A DNA stretch of 64,000 nt from Terfezia claveryi (GCA_015179025.1 WHUX01000011.1:434001-498000), one strand, 5' to 3'; counted from the stretch's first letter, positions 50,811-62,025 are shown. The notes: generated by a model not told the origin, from the sequence alone. Made by a program: numbers and translations.

Positions 50811-52139
50811 CAGTTAATAGACGTGCCAGTGGCAGATGTGGGACTGATCCAGGGGAGACCATATAGTGTAAGAAAAGCCAATCCAGATGGTTGACTTACA
50901 ACTCATTTCGAAGCCAGCGTAGTGAGCCGTTCTTGAAGATTCGGTCAATGAGCGACCGATGTTTCTAGATTTAAAGTGGGGCACCAGATAATCGGTGCTT
51001 TCGTAAGCCTGGACTGTTGTGAATTGCTGGCGTCACTGAGGCACAGACAGAGCCACAGACGAATTGAAAGGATTATCGGGTCCACGGGAGGCTGTGTCAG
51101 ATGGATTTATTCGACTCGCTTGAAGGAACTGCAAGTGAGTTGTGTGCTGTTCTTGGGGAGGAGGTATGGATTCAAGGATGCTTCGGGTTCTGTGGTTGGG
51201 CTGATGGAGGGGTAGAAGATCCCAGCCCCGCGGCGGCCATGAAGCTGCTCCAGTTCACTAGCAGCATCGGCCTCAGCACAGGACCCCCAAGTACATGATC
51301 AAGGTGTCATATTTATACCAAGAGCAATTACGTGGAAGGACATCAAGTAACTGGTTCAATATGATAGCGACAAAATTCGTTCGGTGGTTCCCTTAATGCA
51401 TATCTCTGTTGTCATATATTTTCATGCTACTGCTGTAATCCACTCCTGCTGACAGTATTTAGACATGAGCTCCAAAGCTCGATGATACCGGTCTATTTGC
51501 AATCGGCAATGGAGCGTTGCTACTGATCAGGATATATAATTTTTGCAATCAGATCATAATTATATACCTTTACTCCGAGGTAACGTATTATTATCGGATG
51601 CTGAGCTACAGTCGTCAACTAGCTAGCTAGGCTTAGTCTGGTTAGCACTACACCCTCAGGCTACAATATGTGCTATGCAACCAGACTATGTAGGTGCTAT
51701 GTGATATGAGGGGGTCTGCAACTACAAGTACGTAGGAAGAATGCAGTCACGTGCTGCTGATTATGCCCTGCTTGAGAAGAGTTGAAGGTGAATGGATATG
51801 TGTTCGAGAGACGTTGAAACCAATTTCAAGTTGAGCCTTGGTATATATATGTGCCTTTTGAACATGTCAAGTCTTAGGGTTACGCATAAAATCAGTGTAA
51901 TAGAATCCGCGCCTATGAAGCGATATAACAAGGGTTCGAACATCTAAAACATAATAGAGAACTTCGACGCCGCATCTTACACACACACATAAGTAACTTA
52001 TCCAGACGGTGCCTTTCGGGAAACCTCAGCTAGGCCACCACTGACCCTTCCATCTTGCAATCATTCAGACTACAACCGGATAATAGCCCAACAAGCGTTG
52101 CTCATTACTTGCTTTCACATATTTGAGTTATTTTGCAAA
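50811..52139. other. Divergent spacer between kinase and E2 genes
   Basis: 1.3 kb. Apart from a short inverted element at 51634-51688 it shows no supported gene; frames at 50976-51298 (+) and 51761-51943 (-) are not conserved in any way I can recognise. Both promoters must lie here. Confidence 0.45.
51634..51688. repeat. 55-bp inverted element with TAGTCTGGTT ends
   Basis: The left end TAGTCTGGTTAGCAC (51634-51648) and right end GCTATGCAACCAGACTA (51672-51688) are inverted copies: the right end read on the minus strand is TAGTCTGGTTGCATAGC, the same sequence with a 4-nt insertion. The 23-nt centre carries no coding. The transcript could fold into a hairpin. It is the most compact copy of the dispersed family and begins and ends with TA. 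Confidence 0.65.
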
Positions 52140-53068
52140 ATGACCTTTGCTACTCGGCGGCTACGTAAGGTGTGTCGTATATTGCAAGCTTCACAGCTAT
52201 AATCCTTAACTTAATCTACAAACAACCCTTCGACAGATCTATTTTTGTTTCCTTTGGAAGCCACCACTGACTTATCGATGCCTTTGCTGTATAATAGGAA
52301 CTTAGTAAGGTCAGTTTCCCTTAATCGGGTTGTTTCCTATGTCTGAATAGTTCCTATACTGACCCCATCAACCTAACCCAGATCGTTGGCGCTTTGCCCC
52401 CAGGTAAGCTGCACTGAGCTCATATAATGCATTCTCCCAAGGTCATGATCTCTAATTCCTTTCCTTGTGTTGTGGGTCTAGGAATTTCTCTCGTCCGAGC
52501 GGAAGACTTCAAAGAGTGGCAGCTGGATATCAGAGTTCTCGACGACAACCCTATCTACAAGGGCAAGACATATAGATTGAGCTTCAAGTTTAACATCAAT
52601 TATCCGATCGGTTTGCAGCCCCAAGATTCTAGGATCCCGAGGGCACTGATGGACGTGAGGAGCGGGTGTGGCTGACTTGAGTGATGGGAAGATGCGCCTA
52701 TTGTGACGTTCGTTGAAGCACCAGGAATAACAATTCCCATGCACCCACATAGTGAGCATAATACCCTCTGCTATTGGAAGCCCAATACTGATAGATTGGA
52801 ACAGTTTATTCAAATGGCATCATCTGTCTAGATCTGCTGAGCTCCGGGAATGGCTGGTCGCCAGTGCAGAGTGTGGAGTCGGTGTGCATGTCAATCCAGA
52901 GCATGCTTACGGGAAATACAAGGAATGGTAGGTCCTATCCCTAGCAGATGGTAATGATGGTGGTTGCTAACAGTCACAGAGCGGCCAGAGGGCGATGCGG
53001 ACTTTGTCCGCTCAGGCAACACCAATCCCCGAAATATTCGCTTCGTCTACGATGACCCAACAGTATAG
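52140..53068 (+). CDS. Ubiquitin-conjugating enzyme E2, UBE2W type
   Basis: Seven exons, 52140-52169, 52298-52309, 52382-52403, 52482-52610, 52692-52751, 52805-52927 and 52980-53068, sum to 465 nt and 154 residues. The UBC fold reads MTFATRRLRK-ELSK-IVGALPPGISLVRAEDF, WQLDIRVLDDNPIYKGKTY, RLSFKFNINYPIDAPIVTF, then PMHPHIYSNGIICLDLLSS with the active-site Cys92, SPVQSVESVCMSIQSMLTGN and a C-terminal RNIRFVYDDPTV. HPH in place of the HPN of most E2s, and a tail extending to a DD-T end, are features of UBE2W, which puts ubiquitin on protein N-termini. Exon 2 is only 12 nt. Without the micro-exon the N-terminal helix (RRLRKELSKI) would be broken, which supports the model. Confidence 0.9.
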
Positions 53069-53566
53069 GGAGCTGGTTCCAGCAACTCTTTAGGCACTCC
53101 TTACGTACACAGATCTCCCTTTAGTTTCGGCATTTCTACTGTGCGTTCATCGTTTGTGGGCCAATAGGGGCCCGTTTTTCATCACCTGTTTATGGGATAG
53201 TTTGGATTATGTTACTTTATGACAAAGTATTAGCGTCTTTAGGGTAAGGGCGCCTTTGGGAAGTTTGTTGGGTCCAATATTATGAGAATTCATTCCAGTG
53301 CTTGTGATGGAAGCAGTGGAGGCGATGCTTTTACCCCAATTGAAGAATCACAGCAAGGGTGTTTCCGTTTCATCTATATCACTACATAAGGACAAATGGG
53401 TACTGAGGTACCACGAGGATGGATGAAATTGACTAAATACATAACTAGCGCCCAGTGCTCCAAAGTTCCGATGAGTTACTGTACAAAATGAACAAGAAAT
53501 TTACGAAGTATGCAATATAGGTAGCCGAGAGAGACAGAACTTTTGTTCACTGACTTTGATATCTTT
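53069..53566. other. Convergent 3' spacer
   Basis: About 500 bases between the E2 gene (+) and RPC40 (-). No feature recognised beyond likely 3' untranslated sequence. Confidence 0.4.
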
Positions 53567-54764
53567 CTACTCTTCCATGGCGTCCCCGGCTGCTGGAGCA
53601 GGCTTCCAGGAGAGGTTCTCGCACTTTTTGTGTAACCGGAGACATTTGAGTTTGAGGATCTTGACGGCTTGGATGAAGAGTTCGTCAGAGTCGAATTGCC
53701 CCGTTGATTCGATAGAGACTTATTGGAATATATAGTCAGTTGCCAGGCCCCCTACTTTCTCCTTCCCGCAATACAGAGCACTTACAGATAAAATGATCCC
53801 TCACTCTCCCCAGTTCCACCTTCCCATTGAACCTATCATGCCTCAAAACCTCCCTACTTACCGTATCCCTCCTTGCATCCTTCACCACGGCCTTATCCTC
53901 CCCTGTAGCTGCATCTTTCTCCAATCCAATAACGCCTACCGGGAAGCACATTTGAAAGAACCTTGCGTCATCTCCAAGAATGGGCTCTTTGATTTTGATC
54001 AACGGGAGAAGTCTGTAGCTTGCTGTCGCAACTGGGGAAAACTTTGCATGATCCTTCCCGAGCCCCTTCACACAGTGCATCTCAATGTCAATCTCTTGTC
54101 CTGGGCGGAGTTTCGCAAGGAGAATATCTGGGTTCGCTGGGCGGATATCTCCCGGGGGAGCGAAGAGGGTGGTTTGCAACCCGATAGGGGTGAATGCAAT
54201 GTGTGATGCATAAACTGAGGAATTGATGAAGAGTTTCTCTGGGTTGGTTTCTCCCTTTGCTGCATCGGGATTGCGCTCACACGCAACTCTCAGGTTCAAA
54301 ACTACCGTATCCTTATCCGTGGGCGGGTTTCCCTTCTGGTACCACCCCATTGCCCTGAGTCCGTTGATATTGCCCTGGAGTGGAACTAAGCCTAATCGTT
54401 GAGCGAGGACTTCATCTTGTACGATGCTTGTGTTGTTTGCGACGTAGACTGTTTCGATAGCGAGGGTCGGGACCTCGGCGAGGAGGATTCGGCGGAAGGC
54501 ATTTGCGATTGCAGCGTGCACGCCAATGAGGTCAAATTCGCAGTGCATAGGGTTGTTGCGGTATGATTTGATGGAGAAGGATTTACGGAATTTGCGAAGG
54601 TTCCAGGAGTGGTCTTCGCCGGGCCAGTGGCCGGGGAAGTCGGTATTGGTGACGTTTGTGACGATTTCGGGGCCGATGCCGACGATCTGTAGTTGTGGGT
54701 GTGAGTGGTGTCACAATGGACGAAATGGAGAACTTACCCTTCGGGGATTGATATCGTCAGTCAT
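53567..54764 (-). CDS. rpc40: RNA polymerase I/III subunit AC40 (Rpc40)
   Basis: Three exons, complement(54738-54764, 53786-54686, 53567-53718), total 1080 nt and 359 residues (yeast 335). The start MTDDINPRR is a 27-nt exon. The core has the RpoA/Rpb3-type fold: DLIGVHAAIANAFRRILLAE, VPTLAIETVYVANNTSIVQD, EVLAQRLGLVPLQGNI, NSSVYASHIAFTPIG, LRPGQEIDIEMHCVKGLGKD, HAKFSPVATASYRLLPLI, and the C-terminal FSIESTGQFDSDELFIQAVK. AC40 pairs with AC19 and is shared by Pol I and Pol III, seeding assembly of the enzyme. A short disordered tail (SWKPAPAAGDAMEE) closes it. It diverges from the complex I gene over a 346-bp shared promoter. Confidence 0.96.
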
Positions 54765-55110
54765 GCTTCTTGATGGAAGTGAGTATCACTATCGGTATCG
54801 CAGCTAGCGAGAGCGGCAAAAACAATTTGCTGGAAATTTTGAGTTGAGGCTCTTTCTCGCTTCCGCCAATATTTCCAAGCGGCTGCTCGCCACAACCAAT
54901 CAAACACAAGACGATTTGTGTTGCGTCTCTGACTAAGCCGCTGTCTTCTCGAATCCCAGAATCGAAGACGTCAACTGTGCGCAAAAGCTAGGGAAAGTTG
55001 AGCCATTGCGCGACAGGTGCTAAAGGTGGGTCCAAGTTTGGCCCCAGGTATTTCTTGCATTCCTTTCGGCTGATACTCTGAAATTGAGCAAGATTAGATT
55101 TCTATACACA
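54765..55110. promoter_or_regulatory. Shared divergent promoter of rpc40 and the 49-kDa subunit gene
   Basis: 346 bases between the two start codons, so both core promoters and 5' leaders lie within it. CCAAT occurs as CGCCAATATT near 54866 and as CAACCAATC near 54893, which could be HAP-complex sites; spacing and function are inference. Confidence 0.5.
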
Positions 55111-56836
55111 ATGGCCTCCGTTCCCTTCGTAAGGCTGGCTGCGAAGAGGCTCCTCCTGAGACCAATTCGAGCGCCGGGATTGCGGTTTAATGGGTTTAAT
55201 GGGTGTAGAGCGATAAGTACTGCAGTCGCGGGGGGTTTGAAGGCGGCGGCAGAGTATCAGAAGACGACGTTGACGGAGGATATTAAGTCTGCGGGGGCGT
55301 ATGAGTATGGGTTTGCGAGTACAATGAAGCCGAAGGAGTTGACAAGTGGGTTTTTATTCCACCCCTGGGTTTGTTGTGTGTTGGAGATAGGGGTGGCTAA
55401 TGGGAATGGGGAGGTAAGGCTCATTGTTGGCGGGTGATATTAGCAATAGGAAGATTCGCCACTATACTGTTAATTTTGTATGTGCTCCCGTACACGGTCT
55501 TTGTGAATTGGCAATTGGCTTACGATAGGTTGGGGGTTGGGAGTAGGGCCCTCAACATCCAGCTGCGCACGGGGTTTTGAGGCTGATCCTGGAGTTGAAT
55601 GGAGAGCAAATTGTTCGTGCGGATCCGCATGTGGGGTTATTGCATCGAGGGACGGAGAAGTTGATTGAGTATAAGACGTATCTTCAGGTATTGTATATCT
55701 GTATATTTTGCATTTGGGAGGAGAAGTGATACATTGGGGCTAATCAATCTGAATTATAGGCTCTACCATACTTCGACCGCCTTGACTACGTTTCTATGAT
55801 GACCAACGGTATATCCCCTCTTCCACCTCCCCTCCCCAACAATTTTGCCTCTGGAATTCTCAGCTAATTGCTCCCTTCTCCATATAGAACAATGCTTTTC
55901 CCTCGCCGTCGAAAAGCTCCTCAACGTCGAAGTCCCCGAGCGCGCCAAATGGATCCGCACCATGTTTGGCGAAATCACACGTATCCTCAACCACTTGATG
56001 TCCGTCCTCTCCCACGCCATGGACGTCGGCGCACTCACCCCCTTCCTCTGGGGTTTCGAAGAACGCGAGAAACTGATGGAATTCTACGAGCGTGTTTCGG
56101 GGGCTCGTCTCCACGCCGCCTACGTCCGCCCCGGTGGTGTCCACCAGGACCTACCCCTTGGACTCCTAGACGATATCTATCAATGGGCCACGCAGTTTGG
56201 GGACCGGATCGACGAGGTCGAGGAGATGCTTACGGATAACCGGATCTGGAAGGCGAGGACGGAAGGGGTGGGGGTGGTGAGTGCGGAGGACGCGCTGAAT
56301 TATGGGTTTTCGGGGGTCATGTTGAGGGGAAGTGGGGTGCCGTGGGATATTAGGAAGAGTCAGCCATATGATGCTTACGATCAAGTCGAGTTTGATGTTC
56401 CCGTGGGACAGAACGGGGATTGCTATGATCGATACTTGTGTCGTATGGAGGAGTTTAGACAGTCCCTCAGAATTATCAATCAGTGCCTGAATAAGATGCC
56501 TCCCGGGCCGGTTAAAGTCGAGGACTACAAAATCTCTCCCCCCCCCGCGCGGCTATGAAGGAGAACATGGAGGCGCTGATTCACCACTTCTTATTGTTTA
56601 CGAAGGGGTATGCGGTTCCTCCCGGAGAGACTTATAGCGCGATTGAGGCACCGAAGGGGGAGATGGGGGTGTATTTAGTCAGTGATGGGAGTGAGAGGCC
56701 ATATAGGTGTAAGATTAGGGCGCCTGGATTTGCACATTTGGGATGCTTTGATCAGGTTGCTAGGGGGCATTTGTTAGCGGATGCGGTAGCGATTATTGGC
56801 ACAATGGATTTGGTGTTTGGGGAGGTGGATCGATAA
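55111..56836 (+). CDS. nuo49: NADH:ubiquinone oxidoreductase 49-kDa subunit, with apparent frame break
   Basis: Complex I 49-kDa (NuoD/NDUFS2) subunit. A mitochondrial leader ([20 protein letters not shown]) starts at 55111. Later exons: 55450-55477 (KIRHYTVNF), 55547-55687 ([20 protein letters not shown]), 55760-55808 and 55888-56836 ([20 protein letters not shown] to [16 protein letters not shown]). The quinone-site region [12 protein letters not shown] and the GRHLLAD-type end are present. At 56538-56546 a run of nine C's breaks the frame: the upstream part reads ..[14 protein letters not shown], the downstream part reads [20 protein letters not shown]. Adding one base in the run would restore the expected family sequence, so this is most simply a homopolymer error. 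The first intron is ambiguous: GTTTTT at 55350 with AG at 55449, or GTAAGG at 55414 with AG at 55453. Confidence 0.9.
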
Positions 56837-58260
56837 AGAATATGCGATGAAGGGATTTAGAAGCTTGCGACCGGTGTAGATGTAAGTAATTGTCCTTTTT
56901 TTGAGGGTCATATATATGTCAATTTGTATATTCTTCTGCTGCTTTGCTGCGGATGAAGAGGGTAAGGGCTATGGTGTGGGAATGAGCTCGACTGGGCCTG
57001 GATTCGTCACGGCTGGCACTGGAGCTCAAGCACAATATCTGAAGTGTTTGATTGGGCAAATTACATGCCGTAGTATGCAAAATGTGCTTCTTAATCATTT
57101 GCGCAAATTGGTGAAAAATTCTGTGGTGGGATTGGACGAAACAAGTTATTTGTTGTTGAAAGATATTGCATACATACAGGCTTGTAGCATATATGTATGA
57201 TTAGAGCACACTGGCATCCCTATCACCTGCACCGCACCGATACCGGGAAAATTGGTGAATAAGACTCCTTGTCAGTATCTTCGCTCTTTCCTTTTGTGGT
57301 ACTTAGGGCCATACTAGTTGTGAGCATATTAGCGTCCTTGACTCGGATTTTGAATTATTCTAGAGTTATGATTCAGATACAGACAGCCCTGGCGAGCTCA
57401 GGGTAAGTATAGTGTACTAGCTTGTATGGAGGCTCACGACAAAAGTCCTTGCACCTTCCTATTGGGAAATTGATCTTGGCAGCATATTTATCGGCATATT
57501 CCGGATCATGCGGGCATAACCTCGGCATATTTAAGCTTATAATTGGCAACCAATTTCAAAAGGAACATGTTCTTCATTTCGTTTCGTTTATTTTGTTTGA
57601 TAAGGACGTTCCTCATATTCCTAGGGGTCGTTGCCATATCAGGCCTATGCGGCCTCAGTTACCTTGTATATGCAATTTCCGGAGGGACACATACACAATA
57701 TGTTTGATATTGTGACCCGTGCTCAAGCAGTGGTACTGCGGTCCTTGGGAAAGGCTTTAGCTATTGTGCAACAACAAACTGGGATCTCTCTGGATTCTCT
57801 CAAGGACAGATCCGAAATTTGCAGAACAATGCAAAAGCTGGAGTGTGGCAGCATTAACTTCAGTGCATGTTGGTGATAGACCCAGAAGTGGGCGGCCTCT
57901 TGAGAATGAATACATGGGATCATATTCCAGCAACTGATCAGGTCGTCCATATTGATCCACCCCGCGAACTGCAGTTGGAGGGGTCGGGGAAGGAGGGGTC
58001 GGCATGAGGTTCGACTACCTCCAAACGATGGTGTACGCAAGCGTGGAAGGTCCAAAGTAACAGACTAGTTTACGTTGTAGAGAATTCAAATGCAAATGAA
58101 AATGCGTGCATATGCTGCCAAGACCGGTTTCCCAATTAGGAAGATGAAGAAAAGAATTTTATTGAACTGGTACTGCCTACCCCGCAACACAAGGAACCAT
58201 AACCATCTCACCTCAACCTCGAATTAACAACAAGTCTACAACCGACGACCAGAATCCACC
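56837..58260. other. Intergenic, no supported gene
   Basis: 1.4 kb between two plus-strand genes. CTCAGGGTAAG lies near 57397. Frames at 56901-57200 and 57422-57876 (+) and 57723-58055 (-) are unsupported. Roughly the last 150 bases look like the FAH gene leader. Confidence 0.4.
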
Positions 58261-59340
58261 ATGCGGCCAACCGCCATCGCCATCCACCGCCTGGCTGTGC
58301 AAAACACTAAACGCTATTTCTGCGTGCAGAAGGCACTACAAAATCCCCCACAGATAACCCCTCCTCCCACTCCCCGCACAATCGTCTGCATTGGGAGAAA
58401 CTACGCCAACCACATCTCCGAGCTTGGGAACACCCGCCCAGCAGAACCCTTTTTCTTTCTCAAGCCAGTTGGGTCGTTGCTCAACCCTCCTAAGAAAGAG
58501 AAGTTGTTTGTGGCCAAGGTTGGGGAGACGGTGCCCAAGGTTGGGGAGACGGTGCCCAAGGTTGGGGAGATGGTGCCCAAGAAGGTTGGGGAGATGGTGC
58601 CCAAGAAAGTCTCGATGCCCAGGAAGAATGTGTTGATGCCCAAGGGGTGTGATTTGAATTATGAGGTGGAGCTTGCGGTTATTCTGAGTAAGAATATTGA
58701 TGAGTGGAATGAGAGCATGGGCGAGTTGAAGGATATTGTGTGGGGGTATAAAGTTGGTGAGTAGGCCCCACTTAACATCCACTCACTTCTCCCATGGGTA
58801 TGAATTGGAGCTAAGGCTGGTAATGGTAATGATAATCTAGCAATTGACATGACTGCGCGCAACTACCAAACCTCCGCAAAAGAGAAAGGCCTCCCCTGGA
58901 CTCTATCGAAGGGCCTAAAAACCTTCTTGCCAGTCTCTAAGTTCATCCCCCGCAACGAGATTCCGGACCCGCATAATGTCCAGTTATATCTTGAGGTCAA
59001 TGGGGAGAAGAGACAAGAGGATTCTACAAACTTGATGATTTTCGACATCCCGAAGCTGGTGAGGCATGTTACTAGTGTGATGCCATTGGCAATCGGGGAT
59101 ATGTTGCTTACGGGAACACCAAAGGGGGTGGGGAAGGTTATGCCAGGAGATGTGATTACTGCGGGGGTGAGGGTTGATGGGAAGGAACTAGAGCTGGGGA
59201 AGATAAAAGTTGGGATTGTGGAAAGGGTTTCGGGTTATGGGAGTGAACAGGGCAAGGGGGCAATTGAGAAGGGCCTGGATCTGGGCAGCTTAGACGGTGG
59301 CAAAGGGGCAGCTGAGAAGGAAGCCCCACAGGGATCATAA
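58261..59340 (+). CDS. Fumarylacetoacetate hydrolase-domain protein (FAHD1-like) with repeat insert
   Basis: Exons 58261-58756 and 58841-59340 give 331 residues. Family signatures: IVCIGRNYANHISELGN, PFFFLKPVGSLLNP, GCDLNYEVELAVIL with the metal-binding E-x-E, IVWGYKVAIDMTARNYQ, KGLPWTLSKGLKTFLPV and LLTGTPKGVG. These fit FAHD1 (acylpyruvase / oxaloacetate decarboxylase, mitochondrial in animals); an N-terminal basic stretch (IHRLAVQNTKRYF) could be a targeting leader. Between residues about 83 and 125 a KVGE(T/M)VP(K) unit repeats four times, followed by a degenerate copy, in place of the usual short loop before the LMPKGCDL strand. A Gly/Lys/Glu-rich tail (GKGAIEKGLDLGSLDGGKGA) follows the core. 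Function of the insert is unknown; the catalytic residues are intact. Confidence 0.9.
58516..58605 (+). repeat. In-frame tandem repeat inside the FAH gene
   Basis: Two 21-bp units (58516-58536, 58537-58557) and two 24-bp units (58558-58581, 58582-58605) are almost identical; the latter two carry an extra AAG codon and ACG changed to ATG. All lengths are multiples of three. Degenerate copies run on to about 58645. Confidence 0.95.
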
Positions 59341-59357
59341 ATTCGGTTTTATTTTTT

Positions 59358-60942
59358 CTATATAACGTCATCTTTACTCTCATCATCGCCCGCAAAGTTA
59401 AATGTAAATCCTCCTCCGCCAGTTGCTACAAGTTCATCCCACTTCCCCCTTACTTTCCCCTCCATTCTCCTCAGTTCCTTCAACGCCTCCTCCAGTATAT
59501 CCGGATACCCCTCCTCCATCCTCTGCACAAATAAACTATATGGATCCTTCACCTTCTCACAATGAAACCCGCTCACACTCTGCGGTTGATCCCTTAGAAA
59601 CGACAAAACCTTTGGTAAATATTTCTTCGGCACAAAATTCTCCGTTATCGCCAACGCCGGGGACAAATTTACGACCAGATGCCACCAGCCACTAGGAACA
59701 TATAATACCTCACCCCTTCCACATACCCCCTCCTTGACACCCTTCACCCTTCGGGCCTCTTTATGGAATCCTTCAAACCACTCTGCTATGCTGAGTGGGG
59801 AAGTAACTTCGCTTTGATCCTCGGAGACGAAGACCCCCGGGGGGGTGATATTGTTGGGAAACATTATCCAATATTTCTCTCCTTCCACAACGGCATTCCA
59901 CGCGGAGGTGGCATTGGGGTCTTTGTGGAAGGAACTTCCGCTGCGTGCGGGGCCAAGGATCAGCCATTTCCGATCTGGACGGTCTTTGCCGAGAACGGAG
60001 AAGAAGTCTTCAGTGAAGGGAGGGGGGATGGTGTACTCCTCCCCCATGGACGTCTTTTCTGCAAAGTTCTTGTCAAAGAGGTATAATGGGGACTCGTCGC
60101 TGTTGTTGCTCATGTATTGGCCGTAGGTTTGGAGAGACCAGTCGACGGCTTCGGCACGGAAAGTTGTGGAGCAGTACCTCTGGAGGAGGGAGTCGATGGT
60201 CCAAGCTTGATAACCGATCCAGGATTTTACGGGGGAGGTGAGGATGAAGGGCATGGATGCCCAGCTTTGGTTGAAGTCATTGGTGCTGAGGTTGGTGAGG
60301 CGCGGGATGAGGTTGTTAGGAGGGATGGATGTGGTGTATTTTGAGAGAGAGATCTGGGAGCAGTAGAAGGGGCGGTAGAGGACGTCGGAGTACAGGTTGG
60401 GGCAGGGGATTGTAGGGGGAAGGGAGGTTGGGGGGCAGTTGAGGTATGTAGTGCGCCATGTACCGTGCCAGGTGAATGTATGGCGAGGTGAGGAACTATG
60501 GGGAGGGGAGAAAATTCAGTATTACTCTTACAAAGGTGGAGAAACTTTATGATGAAGAACTAGATTTATTGTAGTATCATGAAGGTCATATATATAGGGA
60601 GAGATTAGGTGAATATACGAACTTCACAAAGAGATCTTTCCAAAGCTCGTCACATCTACAGAACGCATAGAGGCCTTTGCTGGTGCTTCCTAGAGCTAGT
60701 AAGCTCTTTGCGTCCAGGTAGCTTAGTAATTGGATGATCAGTTCGTCTGGCAGGAGGGCGATATTGCCGGTGGAAGTGTCCCGGAGGTTGGAGCTGGCTG
60801 TGAAGGCATTGCCGAGCGGCTTGATTCGGAGTGGGTGAGGTGAGATTGTGGGAGCTTCGAGGGAATTTGTTTTCTGGCGTTTGAAGGGAGGGAGGTCGTC
60901 CGGGAGGGGTGGGTTTTGTAGGTCAATTGCGGATGGCGACAT
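59358..60942 (-). CDS. F-box and JmjC domain protein (JMJD6-like)
   Basis: Exon 1 (60619-60942) has a Pro/Ser-rich lead (MSPSAIDLQNPPLPDD, KRQKTNS nuclear-signal-like) and an F-box (IALLPDELIIQLLSYLDAKS, CDELWKDLFVKF). The main exon from about 60494 to 59358 reads HTFTWHGTWRTTYLNCPP, CPNLYSDVLYRPFYC, SWIGYQAWTIDSLLQRYCST, SLQTYGQYMSNNSDESPLYL, then the JmjC core GSSFHKDPNATSAWNAVVEG with Fe(II) ligands H-x-D, and GEVLYVPSGWWHLVVN with the second His. This F-box plus JmjC layout is known in fungi as JMJD6-like 2-oxoglutarate dioxygenases; substrate unknown. The junction is odd: the only GT donors in exon 1 end in phase 0, but the only AG (60496-60497) needs phase 2. Its stop lies 17 bases from that of the convergent FAH gene. 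Confidence 0.88.
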
Positions 60943-62025
60943 TGTGGTTGGAGTTTTTGATATTTTGTCAGAAATGCTTGTTTTTAATATGTGAACTGCT
61001 TATCATCACGTGCGCCTCCATCTAGCCTTACCTGGGCATCCCACTTGGCGCCCACTTGGCACCCCCACTATCCAGACGACAGGCTACGAGCGGGTCAACA
61101 TTTTGCAAGAACCATACTTAGTGAGAGAGAGTCCGCTGTCATGTATTGTTTTGTAAATTGAGATCTCTGGGGTTCAAAATTGATTTCAGTATACGCAGTA
61201 TATTCAATTGCTTCACATTCAGAGACTTCTCATCGGCTCGGCTTCATTCCATGATCAGAAGTCTCGATCGAACACGGAATTGTGATCAGTCTCGTCTCGA
61301 TCTGGAGCGGTATGCTTCATACCTCCCTCGCTCGAGATAGGCTTGATGCCTTAATGCATGATCCACACTGCTTCCTTTCCCCCTAATGTGTGTGTGTCCC
61401 CGAAAAACCATGGGCCATAATCCAGTTTATATCCAGTTCATAGATCGTACCCGTACCCGGCCCGAGTCATTGGCAGCCTGTGACAAGGAGAAGCCGTCAG
61501 ATACAGAAACCATGGATCACGGTTTCCGTAATGGTATATGATGTCTGGAATGAGCCTCTCGTTGAGAGGCAATGCGATTAATAGATTATGGTCATGGGAA
61601 CCACAGCTGGCTGATCTGGAAACAGTACACAACCACACAACCACAAACCAGAACTACATAAGGTTGGGTTTGCAATGAGGCACCCCTATTGACTAATGTG
61701 GTTCGTTTGTTGTCTTAGTGCTCGCCTCTTTCACAAAATTTTCTTACCTCCTTCCCACTTATGTAAGTCAGGCTAGCGCTAAAGTTCCTTATCCCCACCG
61801 CACCGTTCCATTTCCCCTCCTCTTTTTTCTGTTCTCTCAACTAATTTAACCACATAGAAATTATCCAAGAAAATCTCCGCTCAGGTAGACTTTTACGGGA
61901 ACTTATCTATTAAGTTTCAGGAAATTTACCAGTGCATCTAGATCTTATATAAAGACCTAGATCCCCCACAAGCGACAGCAACTTTTACGAGCATCACAAG
62001 GAAACTACACATTACAACCGCAATC
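60943..62025. promoter_or_regulatory. Divergent spacer and eIF4A promoter/leader
   Basis: 1.1 kb between the divergent JmjC and eIF4A genes. The 300 bases before the eIF4A start contain pyrimidine-rich tracts (61800-61840) and a TATATAA string near 61948-61954, 72-78 bases upstream of the ATG, as expected of a strongly expressed gene. Open frames at 61146-61340 and 61438-61644 are unsupported. Confidence 0.5.

Noticed and set aside
51925..51945. tRNA-like GGGTTCGAACATC
   Set aside because: No matching acceptor or anticodon stem in the flanking 80 bases.
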